Shown in pieces: positions 35,633 to 45,067 of a stretch of 64,000 nt of DNA. Position 1 is the stretch's first letter, and each line of letters starts with the position of its first letter. Below the pieces are notes generated by a model. The model was given only the letters and a program-made list of their open reading frames with translations, was not told where the DNA came from and made no database searches. Location: the NCBI RefSeq assembly GCF_000014885.1, contig NC_011566.1, positions 4,586,501 through 4,650,500 on the forward strand, read 5' to 3'. The DNA is from Shewanella piezotolerans WP3 (GTDB taxonomy: Bacteria > Pseudomonadota > Gammaproteobacteria > Enterobacterales > Shewanellaceae). The position numbers and the translations under genes were made by a program.

Positions 35633-36982
35633 TTGACTAATTCCAGTAACGCCCCAAAAGCTCAAACAACTGACGCAACAGCGCCATCGTTTCTTGCGCT
35701 AACTCCGCTTTTTCTTTTTCTAACACTGTTTATTGGTGCTGGAGTTTACTTTCAAAGCCAAGGTGTCGACTTTGCTTTTTATCAACTGCCGAGTGTTGTT
35801 GCAATTCTGCCAGCGATTATTTTTGCCATACTAATCTCTAAGCAGAAACTGAATCAAACAATCGAAACATTCCTAGCTGGTATTGGCCACTCTAATATCA
35901 TTGCAATGTGTATGATCTATCTGCTTGCAGGTGCATTTGCGGCCGTGGCAAAAGCGACTGGCGGTGTGGATGCTACTGTAGCATTAGGTTTATCGTTAGT
36001 ACCTTCTAGCTTATTGCTGCCAGGTTTCTTTGTGATTGCGGCATTTATTGCAACTGCAATGGGTACCTCAATGGGCACTATCGCCGCAGTGGCGCCTATC
36101 GCACTAGGCGTAGCAAACGAAGCACAAATCGACTTGGCCATCATGGCGGGCGCGGTTATCTCTGGTGCACTTTTCGGTGACAACCTCTCTATTATTTCAG
36201 ACACCACCATTGCTGCGACTCGAACTCAGGGCTGTGAAATGAAAGATAAGTTTAAAGAAAACCTTATCTTTGCTGTCCCGGCATCTATTATCACCTTGAT
36301 TATCTTTACCTTAGTTGGCCAAGGGCAGGCTGACGTTGCAGCTCAAGAGATTGACTTCATTAAAGTCATCCCTTATTTAACGATTCTATTCTTAGCGGTT
36401 GCGGGTCTGAACGTATTTGTTGTGCTTACAGTGGGTATCTTATTAGCGGGGATTACTGGACTGTTAACGATGGACTACGGTGTTATCCAGTTCGGCCAAG
36501 ATATTTACGCTGGTTTTGGCAACATGCAGGAGATTTTCATTCTGTCTATGTTAGTCGGAGGCTTAGCAGCGCTTATGCAGCAGCAAGGCGGACTTGCGTT
36601 TGTGAGTAAGCAGATAGAAAAGCTAATAGCCCGTTTCTCTAAAGCCAAAGGCGAAGCATCGTGCCGCGCATCAGAACTCGGTATGGCCGGTATTGTGGCA
36701 GCGACGAATACTTGTGTCGCCAACAACACGGTATCAATTGTAGTCACTGGCGATATAGCTAAAGATTTAGCTCAAAAGCACGGTGTTACCCCAAAGCGCG
36801 CAGCCAGTATTTTGGATATATTCTCATGTATTATTCAAGGTCTAATCCCATACGGCGCACAAGCACTATTGGTTGCATCAACCTTCAGCTTATCACCATT
36901 AGAAGTGGTTACTCACGCTTGGTACTGCATGATCTTGGCCGTTGTTGCCGTGTTGATTGTGGCATTTCGCAAGCGAGTTTAA
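35633..36982 (+). CDS. metT: NhaC-superfamily transporter, predicted methionine importer MetT
   Basis: 449 residues with about 11-12 membrane helices and the NhaC-like motif GDNLSIISDTTIAATRTQGC. By sequence alone it would be called a Na+/H+ antiporter, but the tandem MetJ boxes upstream fit the MetT subgroup that comparative work has linked to methionine uptake in gamma-proteobacteria. The start is a TTG with AGAGAG before it; no ATG occurs until well inside the first helices. A terminator follows. Confidence 0.85.
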   Translation: MTNSSNAPKAQTTDATAPSFLALTPLFLFLTLFIGAGVYFQSQGVDFAFYQLPSVVAILPAIIFAILISKQKLNQTIETFLAGIGHSNIIAMCMIYLLAGAFAAVAKATGGVDATVALGLSLVPSSLLLPGFFVIAAFIATAMGTSMGTIAAVAPIALGVANEAQIDLAIMAGAVISGALFGDNLSIISDTTIAATRTQGCEMKDKFKENLIFAVPASIITLIIFTLVGQGQADVAAQEIDFIKVIPYLTILFLAVAGLNVFVVLTVGILLAGITGLLTMDYGVIQFGQDIYAGFGNMQEIFILSMLVGGLAALMQQQGGLAFVSKQIEKLIARFSKAKGEASCRASELGMAGIVAATNTCVANNTVSIVVTGDIAKDLAQKHGVTPKRAASILDIFSCIIQGLIPYGAQALLVASTFSLSPLEVVTHAWYCMILAVVAVLIVAFRKRV

Positions 36983-37002
36983 GTCAGCTTTCGTTTAAAA
37001 AA

Positions 37003-37038
37003 CAAAATTAAAAAGGAGTACTCAGGTACTCCTTTTTA
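37003..37038 (+). terminator. metT terminator
   Basis: AAAAAGGAGTAC / GTACTCCTTTTT, 12-bp stem with TCAG loop, ending in T5 and flanked by AT. It lies 20 bases after metT. Confidence 0.9.
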
Positions 37039-37080
37039 ATTCAATAATCTCTGCCTACAATTCAATCAAACATTACTTAA

Positions 37081-37619
37081 TACCAATCAGTATAAGAAAT
37101 TGATCTACCCAGAGTTTTTTGGCGAACTCATTCAAGGCAGGCTAATTCAAAGTGAGCAATGACACAATGGTTGTTCCCTTATGAGTTTATTCAACACAGA
37201 AGTAGCAAGCCAAAACACACCTTACAGGCGAGTTCTAGCGGCCTTGATGCTGCGTTAAGGAACTTGAACCTAGTTTAACTATGTCCTTCATTCATTGCTA
37301 ACCACATGGCCTAGCATGTTCCTGACATGCTTAAGGCATTCCCTTCATCCCTGGAGATCAGATATAGGCGGTACGAGAGCAATACATTAGCTTAAAAGGG
37401 AATAACCATTTCTTTACCGATGCGCTTTGAATTGTAAAGACTGGGGGGCTCTGAACTGGCCAAATACTTAATGCTATTGGTATAAGGGGCTCGAAGCTAG
37501 AATAATGCAGGAGCGATTATCGAGAGTCACGCAGGAGCAGTTACCGAAGAGCATTTAATGACCTTAGCTCAAAGCCGCTAAACTCTCGCAGAGTGACTAA
37601 ATCTTTATACTAATTGGTA
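37081..37619. mobile_element. MITE, type B copy 2, interrupted by foreign repeat DNA
   Basis: The ends TACCAATCAGT / ACTAATTGGTA and the flanking parts match 22540-22800. About 260 extra bases (roughly 37302-37560) split it. That insert includes the right-hand 98 bases of a type A element and other sequence I cannot trace. Confidence 0.7.
37385..37482. mobile_element. Type A MITE right-end fragment
   Basis: From CTTAAAAGGGAATAACC to TTAATGCTATTGGTA this matches the right end of the two type A copies. The left half is missing, so it is a remnant inside the type B element. Confidence 0.7.
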
Positions 37620-37622
37620 TAA

Positions 37623-37891
37623 CTAGGGGCTGTTGATCTTTCACGGTTGTTTTTGCCGCAGTTTATTGGCTATTTTGACAAGGCGGAGGCTATGCCGTTT
37701 AGTTATTCTCCACAAATAGTCTACAACACAGTAAAAATAGCCAAGAAACGCGGCCCTTTGGGTTCGATTCAATGCTTCTATTACGGTGTTATGAGCTTTT
37801 CACTTAGCCAGCTAAGCTTTATCGCTCAAGCCTTGTACTAGAAGCATTGAATTCGAACAAAAACTAAGCTCGAAAGATCAACAGCCCCTAG
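37623..37891. mobile_element. MITE type D with GGGGCTGTTGATCTTTC ends and CTAG flanks
   Basis: Perfect 20-base inverted ends (CTAGGGGCTGTTGATCTTTC and its complement) enclose a 269-base region. CTAG is a palindrome and fits the YTAR target duplication of IS5-type elements. A second inverted pair lies inside (TTCAATGCTTCTA / TAGAAGCATTGAA). The 64-residue frame inside is not recognisable as a protein. The right end overlaps the last codons of the cyclase gene at 37878. Confidence 0.75.
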
Positions 37892-39872
37892 CGTCGATTC
37901 TTATTTCAGAAAGCTTAAGCAGACCATTATTCTTCGCTGTCACTATATTATCAATAGCATTTGCTGAGCACTGCAACTCACTAATCCCTACCGCCCTATT
38001 TCTTCCACACTCTTTTGCATGATATAGCGCTTTATCCGCTAGAATAAGTAACTCCTCCACTTTGACAGCACTGTTAACTTTTTCGACAGGGATATAACCA
38101 ATACTAATCGTCACCCTTCTGGGCTTATCCTCAATGATAACGGGATTACGATTTATTACCTGTAAGATACGCTCAATAACAGCTTCGACATTCAAATTGT
38201 CGCTTGGTGGAAGTACCATTAGAAACTCTTCACCGCCTAGGCGTACAATATTATCATTGGGACGTAGATCAGCTTGCAAAGTTTTAACTACCTCCTTCAG
38301 AACATTATCACCTGCCGCATGTCCATATGTATCATTAAACTGTTTAAAATGATCGATATCAATCATTACCAGAACACCGCTATTACCTGCTTTCGATGAT
38401 GAAATTAGCTTACTGACAATAACTTCGTTGAGATAACGACGATTGAAACATTGAGTCAAAGGATCGTAATATCGCTGCCGACAGATCTCTGCTTTTCTTC
38501 GCCTATAGCTAGCAACTCGACGCCAACCAAACCTGACACCTATTATTGCCAATAAGGCAGCTAAGAAAATCGTGCTAGCGAGCAGTTGATCTCTATTCGA
38601 CAATAACTCTTTTTGCAGAACTGATTGTCGCTTTAGTTCATGCGCAGCAAGTTCAACGTCATATACGCGGATCCCGTTATGAGCCTTTGTAATTATTCCT
38701 TGCATGACAGCCCGCTCGTTAACAGTCCGCTCATTGAGTAAGGCGTTATAACGTTGCAGAGATTTACGCTCTAACACTTGATTTTCGCTCAATTTCGCCA
38801 CTTGGATAAGCTGCTGCCAAGCATTTAACAGCTCTTTAGGGTAATTTTCTCGTTGAAGATAGTTAATCACTTGATTAAACAATTGTGTAGATTTAGAACC
38901 CAAGCCTTCAAATAAATAGATATGGCTTTGAAGCAGTTTTGCTTGATGTAATAGAAATTGATCGTCGTACTCAAGGCTATAATTCATCACCTCTTCCAGG
39001 CCCTTATTTGCCTGCCCCGGTTTCTTTAGCATTAATTTAACAAAGGCAATATCAAGCTGTAAAAACTTTACCTCTCGATATTTAGCCTGTTCTTTAGCAT
39101 TAACCAATGCTTTTTTGTAATAAAACAGAGCATCATCATACTTATTTAAACTTTGTAATGTTGCTGCACGGCCAATATAAACCTGATCTTGAAGCCAATT
39201 ATCATCTAGATTATTTAGTGACTCCTGAGCCAAATTAGCGTATTCAATTGCCAAGTCATATTTACCTTGCTTACGGTAAGTATGAATCAGGCTCATACTA
39301 GAAACGATTACTCGATAATCGTCATTATTATCAATGGCAACTCCAAGTGCAGTTAATAATGCTAATTCAGAACTCTTTAAGTCATTATATTGAATAAAAG
39401 TGTCATTAATATTTAAACCAATCCAATACCGTAATGTTGCCAAATCCGAAAGTTGTGAGAACAAAAAGGCTTTGTAAAGTGCAACATCATAATCATCACT
39501 TGAAGTTACATATTGAGCAAGGCTCGCTTCACACAATGCGACAGCCGCCTTCACAGAATTATCATTGAGACTTTCGTACATCAGATCCTTTAGAGCAGCA
39601 AGGCTTTCTTCGGCTAATGTGGGGGCTAGGTTTGCTTTCAAGCTGCAACTAAACGTACTAAAGAGGGCCTTCTCTGCTGCGGTAGCTTGAGGGTTATTAA
39701 CTAATAGTTGCTTTAATTGCTCCAACTGCTCTGAGCGGTCGGCCCCGTATCTAATTGCAATACGATCCATCTCTAATTCAAGCGCTGTAAAATGGTATTG
39801 TTCCTGAGAGAAAATTGAACTAGAAAACATAAACAATACAGATAAGAGAGCTATTTTTTTTATCACTTCCAT
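37878..39872 (-). CDS. TPR sensor diguanylate cyclase (GGDEF), 3' end rewritten by a MITE
   Basis: 664 residues from ATG 39872 (GAAGGG upstream; the open frame reaches 39953). Signal peptide SVLFMFSSSIFSQ, then about 420 residues of TPR-like helices in the periplasm, one membrane helix (LLASTIFLAALLAIIGVRFGW) and a cytosolic GGDEF domain with YYDPLTQCFNRRYL, GGEEF and an intact I-site RPND. Architecture is the same as the gene at 30487. The last residues RGC and the TGA stop are encoded by the inverted end of the type D MITE, so the natural C-terminus was longer; the catalytic domain is complete. Confidence 0.9.
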   Translation of the reverse strand: MEVIKKIALLSVLFMFSSSIFSQEQYHFTALELEMDRIAIRYGADRSEQLEQLKQLLVNNPQATAAEKALFSTFSCSLKANLAPTLAEESLAALKDLMYESLNDNSVKAAVALCEASLAQYVTSSDDYDVALYKAFLFSQLSDLATLRYWIGLNINDTFIQYNDLKSSELALLTALGVAIDNNDDYRVIVSSMSLIHTYRKQGKYDLAIEYANLAQESLNNLDDNWLQDQVYIGRAATLQSLNKYDDALFYYKKALVNAKEQAKYREVKFLQLDIAFVKLMLKKPGQANKGLEEVMNYSLEYDDQFLLHQAKLLQSHIYLFEGLGSKSTQLFNQVINYLQRENYPKELLNAWQQLIQVAKLSENQVLERKSLQRYNALLNERTVNERAVMQGIITKAHNGIRVYDVELAAHELKRQSVLQKELLSNRDQLLASTIFLAALLAIIGVRFGWRRVASYRRRKAEICRQRYYDPLTQCFNRRYLNEVIVSKLISSSKAGNSGVLVMIDIDHFKQFNDTYGHAAGDNVLKEVVKTLQADLRPNDNIVRLGGEEFLMVLPPSDNLNVEAVIERILQVINRNPVIIEDKPRRVTISIGYIPVEKVNSAVKVEELLILADKALYHAKECGRNRAVGISELQCSANAIDNIVTAKNNGLLKLSEIRIDARGC

Positions 39873-40461
39873 GCCCTTCAAATAAAACAAGATTGAGTAC
39901 GGTGGCTTGCTTATGACTGTAAGTAAAATGAGTACTCCCCAAAAGTTGCTCAATAACTAATTGCAGGACTAATTAAATAGCCTATTCGTTGCCACATAAC
40001 CCCTATATTTTTATCACAACGTATACAATATAACCATCCAATAAATATAAAACCTTTAATCAAATTGAAACTACTCGAAAAAGATAATGATAAGAAAAGT
40101 AGGTCCTATTCAACTCATTAGTATTATTATAAATTAATACAAGCCATTATTAGTTATAATTACTGGAAAACGGCCACATTCAAAGCAATTTATTCTAACG
40201 AGTAAACTAGCCAATTTAGGTAAAGGCTAAAATAGTTCTAGTGGTCATCTCAGCAGCATTCCACATTTTTTAGCGATTCATTGTAAAGTCTCAGTAAATT
40301 AACTTCAGCTTACGACTCGAAGCCAGGAATGTGTGTCGACATTTTTGCAAACTTCTTCCTGCAATACACCAACAAAATGTATACATTATCCATCTTATTT
40401 AATACTCTGTGGTCGATAAGAACTTTACTGCTTAATCAAGATGAAGAGACTGGAGATTTAG
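39873..40461. other. AT-rich intergenic region, 589 bases
   Basis: Divergent promoter region between the cyclase and the peptidase. It is strongly AT-rich (for example around 40120-40160) and I find no ORF, hairpin terminator or repeat that I can support. Confidence 0.4.
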
Positions 40462-42756
40462 ATGATTAAAAAGTCAGGTATGCTGCTCGCCTGTGCAATG
40501 CTTGCTGCTTGCAACGCGACACCAACCCCAAATACCTCCCCACAACCAAACGTAACTCAGGTCGATTACCAGCGTGCCGAAAGCTTCTTGCCGAAAAATG
40601 TGCGTAAGAAAGTACGAAACTTAGCGGTAGAACCTAATTGGATAGGTAACACGAGCGACTTTTGGTTTAGTGAAAGAGATAAAACGGGCAATAACACTTA
40701 CTACAAAGTTGAGCCAGCAGAAGCTAAGGTTTCAGTCCTATTCGACCATCAAAAATTAAAGGCCAATCTCAAGCATGAAAATGGCACTGAATTTTATATC
40801 AAGATCCATACTGTAGACTTGCAAAGCAATCTGCTAAGCATGACTTATAATAAGCAAAAATATCGATGTGTTCTCCTAAACAGTACCTGCGAACTAAACG
40901 CTGAAACGCTAGCAGAGAGTACTCCCAACTACTCTTCTCCAGATGGCAACTATGCCATTAGTGTCAAATCTTGGAATCTCTATTTAACCGACTTAACCAC
41001 TAACAAGATCACTCAGCTTACTTTTGATGGCACTGAAGGTTACCCTTATGCAGTACAAAACCAGAACCCAAAAGCCTTTATCAACAAAGATCCTGCCAAG
41101 GTTAAACAGCGACTCAGTGTTTACTGGGCAGCGGATAGTAAAACAGTACTGACCCACAGGCTGAATCGCGAAAAAGTCGGCAAGTTACACCTTATTCAGT
41201 CAAGTCATGACGAAGGCCTTCGACCAAAACTTTATAGTTACTATTACCCACTCGCAGGTGATGAACACTTACCAACAGGTGATATCTACTCTGTCAATGT
41301 AGCGAGTAAGAAAGTCACCAAAGTCGCTGCACCAGATTTGCAGCAAACCTATTACGGTGGTCCGCTGTGGGGTTGGTGGGAAGACAACAATCGTTTCTAT
41401 TTCTTCGAGCAAGCCAGAGCAAAAAAACGCATAAGCTTTCATGAGTACAACCCTGAAAACCATCAGGTAAGGCTCATTGTGGAAGAAAAGTCCGATAAAT
41501 TCCTTGATCCGTGGGCACAAGATGCTTGGGTGCTACCTGAGTCAAATGAGGTCATTTGGCCAAGCCAGCGATCTGGTAAACAACAGTATTACTTGTATGA
41601 TTTAGCCAGCGGAAAGCTCAAGAACAAAATCACTCAGTGCGACTGTTTTGTCAGGACTTACCGTGCATTGGATAAGACAACCCGCACGCTATATTACGAA
41701 GCATCAGGTGGGTTTGATGATCGCGATCCTTATCTAAGACACCTATATAAAGTTAATTTAGATGGTTCTGGCCACCAATTGCTTACTCCTGAAGCACTAG
41801 AGCACAGCGTACGTATAGCGCCAGACTTCAGTTACTTTGTCGATATTGCCTCTAATGTTCAAACCGTACCGAGCAGCAAGGTACGTAGCACAATCGATGG
41901 TAAAGTGGTGATGACCGTCGGCAATCCTGACGTGAGTGAATTGATGGCCATTGGGTGGCGCGCACCAGAGCCCTTTGAAGTGCTCGCCAATGACAACAAA
42001 ACTAAGCTCTATGGCTTAATGTATAAACCCAGCAACTTTGATACAAGCAAACAATATCCGGTGATTGATGCGACTTATACTGGACCACATAACTTTTTCA
42101 CTCCTAAGTCTTTTTGGAGCTATTTCCAACAAGCACAATCGCTTGCTGAACTTGGGTTTGTGGTTATAAAAATGGATGGCCGCGGCACCAGTAAGCGCGA
42201 TAGAGATTTTCATTTAGTAGCTTACGAGAATTTAGCCGCCGGTGTCGATGACCATGTCCAAGCCATCAAAGATCTTGCTAAAAAGCACAGCTACTTAGAT
42301 GCTAGCCGAGTCGGTATTTACGGTTTTTCAGCTGGAGGTTATGACACTGCGCAAGCGATGTTTAGGCATGCTGATTTCTTTAAGGTGGGCGTTGCAGCAT
42401 CAGGTAACCACGATTTTAGAGTTGATAAAACCGGCTGGAACGAGATTTGGTTAGGCTATCCTGTTGCCAAGCATTGGGACGAACAAACCAATCTCAATAT
42501 GGACAGTATTGCCAAATTAAAAGGTAAGCTATTACTAGCTCATGGAGAACTCGACGATAACGTAAACCCAGCAGCGACCATGCAGTTGGTTGATAAACTC
42601 ATTAAAGCCAATAAGGATTTTGACTTGATGATCTATCCAAACCGCGATCATTTCCTTAATGACAGCGATTACTTTGTACGTAAACGTTGGGACTATTTTG
42701 TCGAACATTTGCTTGGTGCTAAACCAGTGAAGGAATATCAGTTTGAACAAAATTAA
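40462..42756 (+). CDS. S9 family peptidase, DPP-IV-like lipoprotein
   Basis: 764 residues. The N-terminus MIKKSGMLLACAMLAACN carries a lipobox (LAAC), so it is a lipoprotein. A long beta-propeller part (DPP-IV N-terminal type) precedes the alpha/beta-hydrolase domain. The catalytic Ser is in YGFSAGGY, the Asp in HGELDDNVNP and the His in PNRDHFLN. Such enzymes release dipeptides from Pro- or Ala-containing peptides. Transcribed alone, with a strong terminator. Confidence 0.93.
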   Translation: MIKKSGMLLACAMLAACNATPTPNTSPQPNVTQVDYQRAESFLPKNVRKKVRNLAVEPNWIGNTSDFWFSERDKTGNNTYYKVEPAEAKVSVLFDHQKLKANLKHENGTEFYIKIHTVDLQSNLLSMTYNKQKYRCVLLNSTCELNAETLAESTPNYSSPDGNYAISVKSWNLYLTDLTTNKITQLTFDGTEGYPYAVQNQNPKAFINKDPAKVKQRLSVYWAADSKTVLTHRLNREKVGKLHLIQSSHDEGLRPKLYSYYYPLAGDEHLPTGDIYSVNVASKKVTKVAAPDLQQTYYGGPLWGWWEDNNRFYFFEQARAKKRISFHEYNPENHQVRLIVEEKSDKFLDPWAQDAWVLPESNEVIWPSQRSGKQQYYLYDLASGKLKNKITQCDCFVRTYRALDKTTRTLYYEASGGFDDRDPYLRHLYKVNLDGSGHQLLTPEALEHSVRIAPDFSYFVDIASNVQTVPSSKVRSTIDGKVVMTVGNPDVSELMAIGWRAPEPFEVLANDNKTKLYGLMYKPSNFDTSKQYPVIDATYTGPHNFFTPKSFWSYFQQAQSLAELGFVVIKMDGRGTSKRDRDFHLVAYENLAAGVDDHVQAIKDLAKKHSYLDASRVGIYGFSAGGYDTAQAMFRHADFFKVGVAASGNHDFRVDKTGWNEIWLGYPVAKHWDEQTNLNMDSIAKLKGKLLLAHGELDDNVNPAATMQLVDKLIKANKDFDLMIYPNRDHFLNDSDYFVRKRWDYFVEHLLGAKPVKEYQFEQN

Positions 42757-42782
42757 TCCATCATAGCAAGCAAACTCTTCTC

Positions 42783-42822
42783 AAGGGCAAAAGAGGATAT
42801 TGAGCCTCATTTGCCCTTTTTT
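42783..42822 (+). terminator. Terminator of the S9 peptidase gene
   Basis: AAGGGCAAA / TTTGCCCTT with an 18-base interior that can form a smaller GAGG/CCTC stem; T6 follows. It lies about 26 bases after the stop. Confidence 0.85.
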
Positions 42823-43080
42823 GACAACCCATTAGCCTCTACGAGCGAACTAACGATACTAAACTGCAATTTGTAACAGTTAAAAGCTGCTCACAAAACA
42901 CACAACCAAGCAACATGCTGCACAATTTACAAACCAGCCAACAACAAGTACACCGACAACCTACACACATCTACTTATTGATTTTAAAGCTTTAATTCTT
43001 TAATTAGAGCTAGATCACATTCAAGGAGGTAATGACTTCTCGATATATTAGCTTTCAGTAAAATTAGGCGAATTACAGAT
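42823..43080. other. Upstream region of the gene at 43081
   Basis: Non-coding. An AAGGAGGT at 43024 is followed after 2 bases by a 9-codon frame (43033-43062) that is probably not translated. A TCACA half-site lies nearby at 43015. I see no good ribosome site immediately before ATG 43081. Confidence 0.35.
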
Positions 43081-44064
43081 ATGCTCAGCCCTTTTTCAAT
43101 TTACCTAGAGCAGATTCAGGAGCAACTAGCATTGTTATTATTCAACCAAACTGTTCGCTTACAGGTTGACGATGTTGTTATTCAATATCATATATTTGAT
43201 ACCGCGCAACCACTGATGATCACTTTTCCTCCTGGTAGTGAAGCATTCTCTGATTCAGATTTGATTGAAAATAAAACACCTTGGGGATACGATTTCTTTG
43301 CAAAACGACGGATGAATGTCATCTCATTCAACCATATAGGCAAAGGCAACTATTTCACTTCCAATGAGCTTGTAATATTTACCGAAAAGCTGGGCAAGCA
43401 TTTGGATTGTTTCTGTGAACGCATCGGTTATGGTGTCAGTCGCGGCGGTTTCGCCACATCGATGTTTTCTAAGAATTTACGCCTAGACCGTGCCTTGCTG
43501 CTGATGCCCATTAGCACCTACGACATATCCATTGCCTCTTGGGATCCAAAAGTTAGAGAAGCTGCTCAGCACCTTAATGCATCTCCGGACTCTGCTGATT
43601 GTGACATCCCATTGACCATTATTTATGATCCACTCTATAAACCTGACTCTATGCATATGAAGCGCTTCCAAAGTTGCAGAGTTCGCTTTCCGCTACCAGG
43701 TGTTGGCCACCGTATACCACGCGCTTTACTGCAGTTGGGGATATTAAAATCTACAATTTTACAATATCGACAACAACAGATTGATCCAGCTAGCTTCTTT
43801 CTGAAAATAAGGAAACGTAGGACGCTTTCGTTCTTTTATCGTGGCCTTCAATCCTGTAATAACACATCGCGATTTTCGCTTCGTTCTCGAGTCATACTTT
43901 TTCACAGAATCCAGTACCATATAAATCATTTAGATATCGATCCTAAAAAAATATATCAGCAACTATCTGAAAGTATTCAAAAGCGCTGTTTTTACACCAC
44001 AGAGCGCATATTTGGTCATGGTTACAAAAACGTCGCAGGGCTCTCTGCCTTGGTTTTATGCTGA
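43081..44064 (+). CDS. Unknown protein with alpha/beta-hydrolase signature
   Basis: 327 residues, no signal peptide. PLMITFPPGSEA looks like the first core strand with its oxyanion loop. GYGVSRGGFATSMF is a nucleophile elbow (GxSxG) with Ser near residue 120. Asp 183 (IIYDPLY) and His 210 (PGVGHRIP) fall where the triad partners should be. The C-terminal 100 residues are basic and fit no family I know. It resembles, in general terms, proteins of exopolysaccharide or glycan-modifying loci, but no such genes are near. Start codon uncertain. Confidence 0.7.
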   Translation: MLSPFSIYLEQIQEQLALLLFNQTVRLQVDDVVIQYHIFDTAQPLMITFPPGSEAFSDSDLIENKTPWGYDFFAKRRMNVISFNHIGKGNYFTSNELVIFTEKLGKHLDCFCERIGYGVSRGGFATSMFSKNLRLDRALLLMPISTYDISIASWDPKVREAAQHLNASPDSADCDIPLTIIYDPLYKPDSMHMKRFQSCRVRFPLPGVGHRIPRALLQLGILKSTILQYRQQQIDPASFFLKIRKRRTLSFFYRGLQSCNNTSRFSLRSRVILFHRIQYHINHLDIDPKKIYQQLSESIQKRCFYTTERIFGHGYKNVAGLSALVLC

Positions 44065-44348
44065 AAATCACACTTTTTTTGTATCTTACTCACGAACAAA
44101 TCCCCAGCGTTTTCCGAACCAACTTTCTTGTAGAGAGAGTTGCCGTAAAAATCAAATTCTTGTACAAAGGAAGATATTCAGGCAGGTTATAAGCTAGTCC
44201 AACACTAGGCGCTGTAGTGGTGCAACTTCTTCATGCAGGCGCAATGTTAAACTGCAAACTTTTGCCTAGAATCGATTCCCTCAACACAACCTGCACTTTC
44301 AAGTAGCTTGGGTATATACTAGGCGCCGCGTAATGGATAGAGGACTTG

Positions 44349-45059
44349 ATGGAAGATAGAATAAAGTATCAATCGATGCAGTATGATTTGCACCGCTTAG
44401 TCGTACTGACTATTTTCTTCGGTGCACTCATCGCCGCTACAGGTGTTTCCATCTCTGTTTGGGCCGAATACCAAGTTATCGGTGATCTTGTTTTCAATCG
44501 TCGTTCTGATTTTTTAGGTGACTACAATAACGCTAAATTTGCCTTTGTGTTTAATATCGCACTGATGATCACAGGTATCTGTATCATGTTAGCCATGTTC
44601 GGCTTATATCTACTCAAACAAGGTTTTTTTAGTCATTACCTGTCACTAATTGGCGGCTGGGTTGGCATGTGTGTGTTACTGATGGGCGTGTTTCCTATCA
44701 ACTATCTTGAAATGCATCGATTAGTATCAACCTGCTTTTTACTCGGCACAGTGTTGATGTACTTTTTATGTATCACAGATAGATTCAGTCAACATACTAT
44801 CTGTAAAGGCCCCATTTTCACCTTGAGCATACTGGGTTTTATCGCTGCAACAGCTTTAGTGATACAACTCGATTGGAATACCCTCGACTTTAGCCCCTGT
44901 GAACACCCAGAAAGCACACCATGCTGGGTAGCAATCACCATGTGGCTACAAACCAATGTCGTTCTGCTTTGGTGCTTATCTTTTGCCTGGACAGTGAGAA
45001 GAATAGCGATAAAGAACTATCTAGAACTATCACAGCGCTACCTTGCTGGAGAGCGATAA
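44349..45059 (+). CDS. DUF998-like integral membrane protein
   Basis: 236 residues with about six membrane helices (for example VLTIFFGALIAATGVSISV, VFNIALMITGICIMLAMFGLYLL, YLSLIGGWVGMCVLLMGVFPI). The FPI...MHRLVSTCFLL region is like DUF998 proteins. The ATG at 44349 has AGAGGA upstream; the preceding TTG is not needed. It ends 8 bases before the pseudouridine synthase gene and is likely cotranscribed. Function unknown. Confidence 0.8.
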   Translation: MEDRIKYQSMQYDLHRLVVLTIFFGALIAATGVSISVWAEYQVIGDLVFNRRSDFLGDYNNAKFAFVFNIALMITGICIMLAMFGLYLLKQGFFSHYLSLIGGWVGMCVLLMGVFPINYLEMHRLVSTCFLLGTVLMYFLCITDRFSQHTICKGPIFTLSILGFIAATALVIQLDWNTLDFSPCEHPESTPCWVAITMWLQTNVVLLWCLSFAWTVRRIAIKNYLELSQRYLAGER

Positions 45060-45067
45060 CACATACC

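Noticed and set aside
37647..37841. 64-residue open frame between metT and the cyclase
   Set aside because: It lies wholly inside the type D MITE, has no ribosome site and no protein-like features.
43033..43062. Nine-codon frame after AAGGAGGT, possible leader peptide
   Set aside because: The spacing from the ribosome site to ATG is only 2 bases and nothing in the peptide suggests a role.
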